This document shows positions 20,028 through 27,480 of a stretch of DNA of 48,567 bases, in pieces; within the stretch, counting starts at the first letter, position 1, and each line of letters opens with the position of its first letter. The notes beneath the pieces were generated by a model, which searched no databases, was not told where the DNA came from, and saw nothing but the letters and a program-made list of their open reading frames with translations. This DNA comes from Pseudomonadota bacterium (GTDB lineage Bacteria > Pseudomonadota > Gammaproteobacteria > Acidiferrobacterales > UBA6901): contig JAJYEK010000016.1 in assembly GCA_021785795.1 (NCBI GenBank), positions 1 through 48,567 on the forward strand, in the 5' to 3' direction. The position numbers were made by a program, and so were the translations under genes.

Positions 20028-21011
20028 CTAGCCCCAGGTCAGGGGTGCCTCATCCATTGAAGCTTGTTGCTCCCGCAGCGTGAGCACATGTTCCTCCCAG
20101 TAGCGCGGCGTATTGAACCATGGAAAACTCCGCGGAAATGCTGGGTCGTCCCAGCGACGCGCCAGCCAGGCACTGTAGTGCATGAGCCGCAGGGTACGCA
20201 GCGGTTCGATCAGGGCGAGTTCGGCTGCGTCGAAGTCCATGAAGCCGGTATATCCTTCTAGCACGTCGCCCAGCTGCTGTTGCATTGATTCCCGGTCCCC
20301 GGACAGCAACATCCACAGATCCTGGACCGCCGGACCGGAGCGCGAATCGTCGAAGTCGACAATGTGGGGGCCGGTTTCCGTCCATAGCAGATTGCCGAGA
20401 TGGCAGTCGCCGTGCAGCCGCAACGAGCGCATCGCGACCGCGTCCATAACTCCGGCAATGCGCTCGAGCAGCTGGGATGCGAGCGAGCGGTAGGCTTCAG
20501 CCAGATAATCCGGCAGGAAGCCGTGTTCGAGCAGGTAACGGACTGGTTCCCGGCCGAATGTCTCGACGTTCAGGCGTGGGCGGCTGTGGAAGCTGGCGCT
20601 GGCGCCGACCCGATGAAGCCGACCCAGGAAGCGGCCAAGCATGCGCCGCTCCTCGCCTGAGCCAAGTTCCGATGCGCGTCCCGGTTGCCACGGAAATACC
20701 GCGTAGCGGAAGCCGGCGTAACGCAGCAGGGTCGCGCCATCCGGTCCGGAAAGCGGTGCGACCACCGGGATTTCCTGCTCGGCAAGCTCGCGCGTAAAGG
20801 TATGCTCCTCGGCAATCTGGGCATCGTCCCAGCGGCCAGGTCGGTAGAATTTGACTGCAAGTGGGCCGCGAGTCTCAGTGTCGACCCGATAGACACGATT
20901 TTCATAGCTGTTTAGTGCCAGCAGGCCACCGGTACAACGTACTGGTAGACATTCAACGGCATCCAGGATGACTTCAGGCGTGAGCTTATCGTAGGGGTGG
21001 CCGTGGCTCAC
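20028..21011 (-). CDS. srkA: SrkA (YihE)-type stress response kinase
   Basis: 327 aa, aminoglycoside-phosphotransferase/choline-kinase fold. E. coli SrkA is a protein kinase protecting cells from stress-induced death by countering MazF-type toxicity. Catalytic motif LHGDCHLGNLLW and metal motif IVDFDDSRSGPAVQDLWMLLSG are intact; N-terminal LNSYENRVYRV and LAVKFYRPGRW supply the ATP loop and lysine. The start is a GTG at 21011 giving MSHGHPYDKLTPEVILDAVE, in line with family N-termini. It is transcribed leftward, divergent from prlC. The 223 bases before the carbonic-anhydrase-like gene hold nothing recognised. Confidence 0.94.
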   Translation of the reverse strand: MSHGHPYDKLTPEVILDAVECLPVRCTGGLLALNSYENRVYRVDTETRGPLAVKFYRPGRWDDAQIAEEHTFTRELAEQEIPVVAPLSGPDGATLLRYAGFRYAVFPWQPGRASELGSGEERRMLGRFLGRLHRVGASASFHSRPRLNVETFGREPVRYLLEHGFLPDYLAEAYRSLASQLLERIAGVMDAVAMRSLRLHGDCHLGNLLWTETGPHIVDFDDSRSGPAVQDLWMLLSGDRESMQQQLGDVLEGYTGFMDFDAAELALIEPLRTLRLMHYSAWLARRWDDPAFPRSFPWFNTPRYWEEHVLTLREQQASMDEAPLTWG

Positions 21012-21097
21012 GTTGCGGATCCGCGCGTGGTTACTGTGACCAGCCGATACATGCTAGATTATGCCGCTCCGGCAAACATTCGTAGCGCTAACCTATC

Positions 21098-23158
21098 ATG
21101 ACGCAAGTCGCAAGCGAAGCGGACAATCCCCTGCTTGATCTGGGCGGCCTGCCGCGTTTCTCCGAGATCCGGCCCGAACATGTGGAGCCGGCGCTCGATG
21201 CGATGCTCGCACGCAACCGTCAGGAGCGTGAGCAATTGCTGAATTCTGCGGGACCATTCAGCTGGGATGGCTTTGCCCGGCCCATGGAGGACATGGAGGA
21301 GCGGCTAAGCCGGCTCTGGTCACCCGTGGCACACCTCAACGCGGTGATGAACAGCGAGCAGCTGCGCGCGGCCTACAACCGCTGCCTGCCCAAGCTCAGC
21401 GACTATCAGACTGAGCTTGGGCAGGACGAGCGTGTATACATCGCGTACAAGGGGATCGCTGCCGACCGGGTGTTTGCCGCTCTGAGCCCAGCCCAGCGCA
21501 TGATCATCGAGCACACCCTGCGCGACTTCCGTCTGTCGGGCGCGGAGCTGGGCGCTGCCGACAAGAGCCGCTTCCGCGAGATCCAGCAGGAGCTCTCGAC
21601 GCTGACCAGCCGGTTCGAGGAAAACGTGCTCGACGCGACCAACGGCTGGGAGCTCCTGATAACGGATGCGGGCGATCTAGAAGGATTGCCGGAGTCGGCG
21701 CGGGCCGCGGCACGCCAGGATGCCGAGCGCGAGGGCAAATCCGGATGGAAATTCAGCCTGCATGGGCCATCGTATGCCGCTTTCATAACGTATTCCGGCA
21801 GGCGCGAACTGCGGCGGCGTATTTACGAGGCCTATGTCACCCGCGCCAGTGACCAGGGTCCGCGGGCCGGATGCTGGGACAATGGCGCAATAATCGATCG
21901 CCTGCTTGCGCTGCGCGCCGAGGAGGCGCGGCTGCTGGGCTATCGCGACTACGCTTCGCTGTCGCTGGTCACGAAAATGGCGAAGAGCACCGACGAGGTG
22001 ATGTTTTTCTTACGCGGACTGGCGGAACGTTCCCGGCCGGCTGCACTGCACGAGGTTGCAGAGCTGCGCGCCTTTGCGTCCTCCGAGTTCGGAGTTACGG
22101 ACCTGGAGTCCTGGGACATCCCCTATTATTCCGAGAAGCTGCGTCAGCACCGATATGCCTTCAGTGATGAGGACCTGAGGCCTTACTTTCCGGCGCCGCA
22201 GGCCATCGCCGGCATGTTCGACATCGTAAACCGGCTTTACGGGTTGGATATCCGCCAGATCGACAATCCCGACGTCTGGCATCCCGATGTGCGCTTCTAC
22301 GAGATCCGGGATGAGCAAGGAGAGGTTCGGGGTCGTTTCTACATGGACCTCTATCCGAGGCCGGGAAAGCGTGGCGGTGCCTGGATGGATGACTGCATCA
22401 GCCGCAAGCGGACTGCCGCAGGGGTGCAGGTGCCGGTGGCCTACCTCGTGTGCAACCTGACGGCTCCCGTCGGCGATGATCCCGCGCTCCTTACCCACGA
22501 TGAGGTAACAACGCTGTTCCACGAGTTTGGACATGGCCTGCATCACATGCTGACCCGTGTCGATTACGTCGGAGTTTCCGGCATTAACGGTGTGCCCTGG
22601 GATGCTGTGGAACTCCCGAGCCAGTTTATGGAGAACTGGTGTTGGGAGCGACAGGCGCTGGATAGCCTGGCGCGTCATTATCGAACCGGGGAGCGGTTGC
22701 CGCAGGCCCTGTACGACAAGATGATCGCAGCCAAAAACTTCCATTCGGGCATGCAGATGGTGCGGCAGCTGGAGTTTGCCCTGTTCGACATGCGCCTGCA
22801 TGGTGGCTTCGTGCCGGGAGGGTCAGAATCAGTGCAGGAGCTTCTGAACGGAATTCGAAAGGAGGTCGCAGTCCTCTTTCCGCCCGCGTTCAGCAGGTTT
22901 CAGAACAGCTTTTCGCATATTTTCGCGGGAGGTTATGCGGCTGGATACTACAGCTACAAATGGGCAGAAGTCCTGTCGGCGGATGCCTTCAGCAAATTTG
23001 AGGAAAACGGAATCTTCGACCGTCACACTGGCGAGGATTTCCTGCACAACATTCTCGAACAGGGCGGAGCGTACGAACCCATGGAGCTGTTCATTCGGTT
23101 TCGAGGTCGCGAACCGAAGATTGACGCGCTGTTGCGCCATTCCGGCCTGGCGAGCTGA
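21098..23158 (+). CDS. prlC: Oligopeptidase A (M3 metallopeptidase)
   Basis: 686 aa, matching E. coli OpdA/PrlC (680). A cytoplasmic zinc peptidase that degrades short peptides, including cleaved signal peptides. The zinc motif HEFGH is at 475-479 with the third ligand in AVELPSQFMENW (near Glu505). MDLYPRPGKRGGAWMDD and GYAAGYYSYKWAEVLSADAFSKFEE are strong M3 signatures. The start NPLLDLGGLPRFSEIRPEHVEPAL is typical. A plausible promoter (TTACTG, 18 bases, TAGATT) lies in the 86-base gap to the divergent srkA. Confidence 0.97.
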   Translation: MTQVASEADNPLLDLGGLPRFSEIRPEHVEPALDAMLARNRQEREQLLNSAGPFSWDGFARPMEDMEERLSRLWSPVAHLNAVMNSEQLRAAYNRCLPKLSDYQTELGQDERVYIAYKGIAADRVFAALSPAQRMIIEHTLRDFRLSGAELGAADKSRFREIQQELSTLTSRFEENVLDATNGWELLITDAGDLEGLPESARAAARQDAEREGKSGWKFSLHGPSYAAFITYSGRRELRRRIYEAYVTRASDQGPRAGCWDNGAIIDRLLALRAEEARLLGYRDYASLSLVTKMAKSTDEVMFFLRGLAERSRPAALHEVAELRAFASSEFGVTDLESWDIPYYSEKLRQHRYAFSDEDLRPYFPAPQAIAGMFDIVNRLYGLDIRQIDNPDVWHPDVRFYEIRDEQGEVRGRFYMDLYPRPGKRGGAWMDDCISRKRTAAGVQVPVAYLVCNLTAPVGDDPALLTHDEVTTLFHEFGHGLHHMLTRVDYVGVSGINGVPWDAVELPSQFMENWCWERQALDSLARHYRTGERLPQALYDKMIAAKNFHSGMQMVRQLEFALFDMRLHGGFVPGGSESVQELLNGIRKEVAVLFPPAFSRFQNSFSHIFAGGYAAGYYSYKWAEVLSADAFSKFEENGIFDRHTGEDFLHNILEQGGAYEPMELFIRFRGREPKIDALLRHSGLAS

Positions 23159-23437
23159 GGCTCGACGATGGTCTATATGCAGTTTTCGACCGCCGTCGCT
23201 ACCGTGTTGCTGTGTTGATCCTCGGCCCGGACAGCTGGTCTTGCCAAGCGGCCACACGCTGCAGATACCGCCAGCCTGGGCGGCACCCTACCCCTGCACG
23301 CCGCCGGGCCCCGTATGCGGGCGTATCCTGGTGGCAATTTCAGCTGCTATGCTCACTATAGTGTTTCTCGCGGGCAGGCATCTGACTGCACAAAGCGAAT
23401 CGCCGCATGCCGGGAGGGTGCATCTGAGGATCAGAAC

Positions 23438-23926
23438 ATGAAATATGCCGCTATCGCGATATTTCTGGCCGCGTCCGTTGCAGCGGCTTCAGCCAGCCGT
23501 GCAGCCATATACCGATGGGTCGCCAAGGATGGGACTGTCACCTATCAGGATCAGCCGCCCCCGCCCGGCGCCAGCCAGGACGGGACCAGGATTCTGGATT
23601 TGATGCCGGCTGCGGCCGGGAAAAGCCCAAGGCCCGACACCAGAAGGCCCGTCGTACTCTACGCGGTCCCGCGCTGCGATTCCTGCGATCTGGTGCGTGC
23701 CTATCTCAAACGGCACAACGTTCCCTTCCGCGAAGTAAATGTTTCCACCAACTCGAAGGCCCAACTGCAGATGCGCAAGGCAGTGGGCGACCTGTCGGTA
23801 CCAGCGGTGACGATCGGCTCCAAGGTCATTCAGGGATATATGCCGTCGCAGCTGTCGGGCGCGTTGATCCACGCCGGTTTCCTGGCTGCAAAAAAGGCGA
23901 GTGGTAGCGCATCGCCCGCAAACTGA
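23438..23926 (+). CDS. Secreted DUF4124-glutaredoxin fusion protein
   Basis: 162 aa. A signal peptide (MKYAAIAIFLAASVAAASASRA, cut near 22) is followed by a short DUF4124 module (IYRWVAKDGTVTYQDQPPPPGA, about 24-45) and a glutaredoxin-like domain (about 72-155). The redox motif CDSC is at 80-83, followed by VRAYLKRHNVPFREVNV, and VPAVTIGSKVIQGYMPSQL supplies the cis-proline and glutathione-binding part. It is therefore an exported thiol-disulfide protein, probably periplasmic. The start at 23438 has a GAGG eight bases upstream. It is the last recognisable gene before the integrated element. Confidence 0.9.
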   Translation: MKYAAIAIFLAASVAAASASRAAIYRWVAKDGTVTYQDQPPPPGASQDGTRILDLMPAAAGKSPRPDTRRPVVLYAVPRCDSCDLVRAYLKRHNVPFREVNVSTNSKAQLQMRKAVGDLSVPAVTIGSKVIQGYMPSQLSGALIHAGFLAAKKASGSASPAN

Positions 23927-24343
23927 ACGCTGTGGCGAAACCCATAGAGTCCGGATAGATCGGTCGAACAATTGAAGCAGCTTGAATAAGCGAACTAGAA
24001 TGACAACCAGTGAGCGCCCAAGTTGTGCCGCCTTGCTGCAGGAGGTTACGTGTAATCAGATACAGCCTCCTAAAGGCGCGGACGCGCCGAGCTCTCAGCG
24101 CCGCCACGGCGTTGATGCCCGCGATGTCTTCTGCACTGACTCAAGCTGCGTGGGCAGGTAACAGTCATTTTTAAGATCGCCACCTGCGATCTCCACTGAC
24201 GTTTCATGCTGTTTCAGGCCGTCCCAGCCCTTCTAGAAAACATCATAAAATAAGTAACTTATATTCCAGTGCGTACCATAGCGTTCTAGACAGTCCCGCC
24301 CAGCCGGGGGTATCCTTGGGGGTATCGAGGCGGAGATACCCCC
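23927..24343. other. 417-base gap with several inverted repeats at the left edge of the island
   Basis: No protein or tRNA gene is recognisable. Visible structures are AGGAGG (24040-24045) pairing with CCTCCT (24066-24071), the near-palindrome GGCGCG-GA-CGCGCC (24075-24088), and TGCCCGCG near 24115 that can pair with GCGTGGGCA near 24150, followed by TTTTT near 24170. An AT-rich patch (about 24239-24270) follows. This could be a structured RNA, a terminator region of the preceding gene, or a scar of the integration target. Confidence 0.4.
24306..24343. repeat. Left-end repeat cluster (GGGGGTAT pair plus inverted copy)
   Basis: GGGGGTATC occurs at 24306 and again at 24318, with a 12-base period, and its reverse complement GATACCCCC at 24335-24343 abuts the integrase ATG. 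The pair recurs at the island's right end. Such G-rich pairs are often found near P4-type integrase genes and could be integrase arm-binding sites; the inverted copy could let the protein repress its own gene. These roles are inference. Confidence 0.6.
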
Positions 24344-25663
24344 ATGAAACACCCCTTGCTTGCGCTGGCTGCAAAAGAACGGCTTAACGACGATGCCATG
24401 AGCCGCTCCCTGAATCCCGCGGCAGTTAAGAACCCCAAGCCCAACGAGGACAAGCCAAAGGATCGCCCCTACAAGATGGGCGACGGTGGCGGTTTGTTTC
24501 TGCAAGTAATTCCCGCTGCCGGGAAAGGTGAGAAGCCCCGGCGTCTGTGGCGCTACAAATACCGCATCGCCGGCCGGGAAGGTTTGTATGCCATCGGTGC
24601 GATGCCCGAGATCGGGCTGGCGGATGCCCGCCAGATCCACCGAGCGGCCCGCTGGCTGGTCGAGCGAGGCATCCATCCGGCGCAGTACGTCCGGGACGAA
24701 CATGCCCGCCAAGAGGCCGAGGAAGCGAAGGCCCGCGCCGGCACATTCGGGAGCGTGTGCGAGGCGTGGTTGGTGCGTGACGAGAATAAGCTTGCCGAGG
24801 GAACCATGACGCAACGGCGCCGGGAGCTGAATAACGACGTGCTGCCGGTCCTGAAACATCGGCTGCTTGGCGATATCCGCAAGCAGGAGCTGGCGGACCT
24901 GCTCCGCAGGATCGAGGCCCGCGCGCCGGAAGTAGCCCGGAACGTGAGACAGCATCTGGTCGGGATCTTCGACTACGCCGAGGGCGCGGGGCTCGTCAGC
25001 GGGTCACCCGTACCCAGCGCAAAGGTATTGAAGCCCCGGAACCAGAAGCCCCATGCGGCGCTTCGGGCCGAACGTGTGGGCGAGTTCCTGCGTGCTGTGG
25101 AAGGTTCGGGTGCCAACTTGCAGACCCGCATCGCCGTGCGGCTGCTGTTGATTCCTGCCGGACTGACAGTCGAATTGCTGGGCGCGTGTGTGGACGAGGT
25201 CGACCTGGATAACGCCGAGTGGACCATCCCGGCCCAGCGCATGAAGATGCGGAAGCCGCATTGGGTGCCGCTATCCGGACAGGCCGTGAAACGGCTCAAG
25301 GAGCTTCGCAAGCACTCGCACGGCGAACTGTTGTTTCCGAATGTCCGCAGTCCGCGCCGCCCGATGTCTGGAAACAGCATTAACGCGCTGCTGCGCCGGC
25401 TAAACTATCTCGACGAGACCAAGCCACATGGCATCCGCGCCCTGTTCAGTACCTATGCGAACAGTGTGAACTGGAATCCCGATGTGATCGAGAAGTGCCT
25501 GGCGCACGCGCACAAGGATGCGATCCGCGCCAAATACAACCGGCACGGGTACCAGAAGGAACAGCGGGACGTCTTGCAGAAATGGGCAGATCAGGTTGAC
25601 CGCTGGTATTGGAACCAGAAAGCCAACGTGATGCCGATCCGCGGCAAGAGCAAGAAGGCATGA
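24344..25663 (+). CDS. P4-type tyrosine recombinase (integrase), probably active-site altered
   Basis: 439 aa. N-terminal DUF4102-like arm-binding domain (GDGGGLFLQVIPAAG..LWRYKYRI, YAIGAMPEIGLADARQ, about 40-110), SAM-like core-binding domain (about 135-215) and catalytic domain (about 240-420). His362 and Arg365 of HGIR, His388 of LAH and nucleophile Tyr398 are present. The first catalytic arginine, normally in a TGxRPGEL-like motif, is replaced: residues 271-278 read PAGLTVEL with Leu at the Arg position, and the following ARW is ACV. It may therefore be inactive. The start at 24344 has no Shine-Dalgarno; ATG 24398 is an alternative. Confidence 0.9.
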   Translation: MKHPLLALAAKERLNDDAMSRSLNPAAVKNPKPNEDKPKDRPYKMGDGGGLFLQVIPAAGKGEKPRRLWRYKYRIAGREGLYAIGAMPEIGLADARQIHRAARWLVERGIHPAQYVRDEHARQEAEEAKARAGTFGSVCEAWLVRDENKLAEGTMTQRRRELNNDVLPVLKHRLLGDIRKQELADLLRRIEARAPEVARNVRQHLVGIFDYAEGAGLVSGSPVPSAKVLKPRNQKPHAALRAERVGEFLRAVEGSGANLQTRIAVRLLLIPAGLTVELLGACVDEVDLDNAEWTIPAQRMKMRKPHWVPLSGQAVKRLKELRKHSHGELLFPNVRSPRRPMSGNSINALLRRLNYLDETKPHGIRALFSTYANSVNWNPDVIEKCLAHAHKDAIRAKYNRHGYQKEQRDVLQKWADQVDRWYWNQKANVMPIRGKSKKA

Positions 25664-25698
25664 CCGGCCCGGACGGTTTCCGGGAAAGCGGCGTTACT

Positions 25699-25714
25699 AG
25701 GTGTGTCAACACCT
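25699..25714. repeat. 6-bp hairpin after the integrase gene
   Basis: AGGTGT at 25699-25704 pairs with ACACCT at 25709-25714 around the tetraloop GTCA, 35 bases after the integrase stop. No U tract follows. It could be a weak terminator or an operator; the remaining 150 bases before the lipoprotein gene show nothing else. Confidence 0.3.
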
Positions 25715-25866
25715 CATAACCCATGACCGCAATCTAATCGTGAGGACCACTTGCTGCGGGTCGGCCCGCTTTCTGCTAATTTCTTCACGCGGAGGACATC
25801 AATACAATAACCACCGACCGATGCCCTGCTGGCCAATAAGAATGCATACCAAGAAGGAGGCAAGAA

Positions 25867-26532
25867 ATGACATTCCGTGGCCGATCGTGGTTTCACGTCA
25901 TTTTGTTGGCCAGCATGATTGTGATGTTCGCGGGTTGCGCTACCACCGCCAACTACGAAAAAATCCTACAAAGCTGGGTAGGTGGTTCCGAAGACGATCT
26001 TGTCCAGGCTTGGGGCCCGCCACAAAGCAGCTATCCGCTTTCTAGCGGAGGAAAGGTCATCGAGTACATCAGGCGGTCAAGCGTGACGTCTGGTGGATAT
26101 ATTCACTATGTTCCCGTAACGACGAACAATAATGGCATGGTTAACATCTATGGTAGTAACGGTGGCTACGCCAATGGCAATTATTCAGGTACTAGCACGA
26201 CATACGTCCCTGAAAGATCCCCCACGTACACCATGCACTTTGTGTGCATTACGGATTTCACGGTCGATGCGGCTGGGATTATTCGTGCATGGAGCTGGAA
26301 GGGAAACGCTTGCAGGGCGCGGGCCGATGATACCGGAAGCGCAGAAAATGGGACTCAAAGGGCAACCGACCTCGTAAAGTTGAAACAGGACCATGGGAAT
26401 GCACCGGAACGACAAGACGCGAATGCGTCTATGTCACCGACTTCTCGAGGCGTTAATAACATGGAAAAACACGACAAGGAAGAACGCGATCTCTATCGTT
26501 ACTACATAAACGCTGGGAGTCCGTCGAAATAG
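25867..26532 (+). CDS. Putative lipoprotein encoded on the island
   Basis: 221 aa. A lipoprotein signal peptide with lipobox FAGC (Cys24) is clear, so the product is probably lipid-anchored. The mature N-terminus (NYEKILQSWVGGSEDDLVQAWGPPQSSYPL, about 29-58) resembles a SmpA/OmlA-like repeat found in many small outer-membrane lipoproteins, including ones near integrases. A Gly/Asn/Tyr-rich low-complexity middle (about 80-120) follows, then a conserved-looking FVCITDFTVDAAGIIRAWSWKGNAC and a charged tail. AAGGAGGCAAGAA is a strong ribosome site. Function unknown; surface modification or superinfection exclusion are only guesses. Confidence 0.8.
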   Translation: MTFRGRSWFHVILLASMIVMFAGCATTANYEKILQSWVGGSEDDLVQAWGPPQSSYPLSSGGKVIEYIRRSSVTSGGYIHYVPVTTNNNGMVNIYGSNGGYANGNYSGTSTTYVPERSPTYTMHFVCITDFTVDAAGIIRAWSWKGNACRARADDTGSAENGTQRATDLVKLKQDHGNAPERQDANASMSPTSRGVNNMEKHDKEERDLYRYYINAGSPSK

Positions 26533-26571
26533 ATTCCAGCTTTCAAGGGCCGCGCAACGAGAGGGCGCGAC

Positions 26572-27159
26572 ATGAAGAAAGAATCAACAGCCATCAGCAA
26601 GTGGAATAAACGCCTAGCCAAAGCAATCAAAGCGCTGCCGGATCGTTCGGAACGCTGCCCTGTACCTAAGAAACGCCGTCCCAAAATACCGAAGACATCG
26701 GAAGGCCGACTTGCGCGTGCCTATCGAATCTTGGCTGAAAATGAGTGCTTGGGAATGGTGCGAGATTTCGAAAGATGCCAGCTTACCCCACCGATGGACA
26801 ATCCACTTGCCGCCCTCTTTCTTTTCATCGCTGCCGGCGAATACCCACCTCCCGAACTACTGCTTGCGCTACGTGAAGGCTGGCGCGAGTACATCGCTGC
26901 CGGTGGCAGCAAGTCGCTCGAAGAAACCCTTATCTGGAGGCCGACAGAGCGCCGGGGCAACTATGCTGCTCACCTGCGGCGGGAATATGAAATGCTGCGT
27001 GTTGATCTGATGCTAATCAGGACCCGGACAGAGGGCCGCAGTCAGCACAAGATCCTTGAAGACCTGCGCCCGAAAAAAGACGCTGACACGCTGTTACGTG
27101 AATGGCGCAGATGGAAGCGCGAACGGATGAAGCGGCACGGAGTAACGCCGGACAAATAA
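26572..27159 (+). CDS. Unknown island protein, basic
   Basis: 195 aa, no signal peptide or membrane segment. The first 50 residues are Lys/Arg-rich; the centre (PMDNPLAALFLFIAAGEYPPPELLLALREGWREYIAAGG, about 75-113) looks helical and globular; the C-terminal 60 residues are strongly charged and end in WRRWKRERMKRHG. I do not recognise a family. Basic ends suggest nucleic-acid binding, which is inference. It lies 39 bases after the lipoprotein gene and 72 bases before the alpA-like gene, in the same direction. Confidence 0.65.
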   Translation: MKKESTAISKWNKRLAKAIKALPDRSERCPVPKKRRPKIPKTSEGRLARAYRILAENECLGMVRDFERCQLTPPMDNPLAALFLFIAAGEYPPPELLLALREGWREYIAAGGSKSLEETLIWRPTERRGNYAAHLRREYEMLRVDLMLIRTRTEGRSQHKILEDLRPKKDADTLLREWRRWKRERMKRHGVTPDK

Positions 27160-27202
27160 CATATCTTCTCGTCCGTGAAATCTGGCACCGCATAGCGCAC
27201 GC

Positions 27203-27231
27203 TGGAACTACTTAACCAATAGGTAGTTCCA
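27203..27231. promoter_or_regulatory. 9-bp perfect inverted repeat covering the alpA-like ribosome site
   Basis: TGGAACTAC at 27203-27211 and GTAGTTCCA at 27223-27231 form a perfect inverted repeat with an 11-base spacer. The right arm ends directly before the ATG at 27232 and includes the only Shine-Dalgarno-like bases (AGGTAG). It could be an operator for AlpA autoregulation or an RNA hairpin that hides the ribosome site. Confidence 0.55.
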
Positions 27232-27480
27232 ATGACACCAAATGCCAGATTCCTGAGCGATAGACAAATTTGCGAACTGTTGGATGAGGGTCGATCGACG
27301 CTCTATCGATCCCGCAAGGATGGTGTCTTCGTCCAGTCGGTGAAAATTGGCCCGCGAGCTACGCGCACTCCGGATTACGAAGTTGCTGCGATTATGCAAG
27401 CGCGAATCGCCGGAAAAACGGATGAGGAAATTCGTAACCTCGTGGTTGAGCTTATGGCGGCGCGCCGGAGCGCAGCATGA
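27232..27480 (+). CDS. AlpA-like helix-turn-helix regulator
   Basis: 82 aa. RFLSDRQICELLDEGRSTLYRSRKDGVFVQSVKIGPRATR (residues 6-45) is a MerR/AlpA-type winged helix-turn-helix with the usual 'wing' after the second helix. AlpA proteins in P4-like elements and satellites control excision and replication genes. A helical tail (DEEIRNLVVELMAARRS) follows. Its stop overlaps the ATG of the DUF3631 gene (ATGA), so it is the first gene of that operon. Confidence is high for DNA binding, moderate for the specific AlpA role. Confidence 0.82.
   Translation: MTPNARFLSDRQICELLDEGRSTLYRSRKDGVFVQSVKIGPRATRTPDYEVAAIMQARIAGKTDEEIRNLVVELMAARRSAA

Noticed and set aside
23927..24343. tRNA as integration target
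   Set aside because: No cloverleaf, no GTTCRANNC T-loop and no CCA-like end was found here or beside the right repeat.
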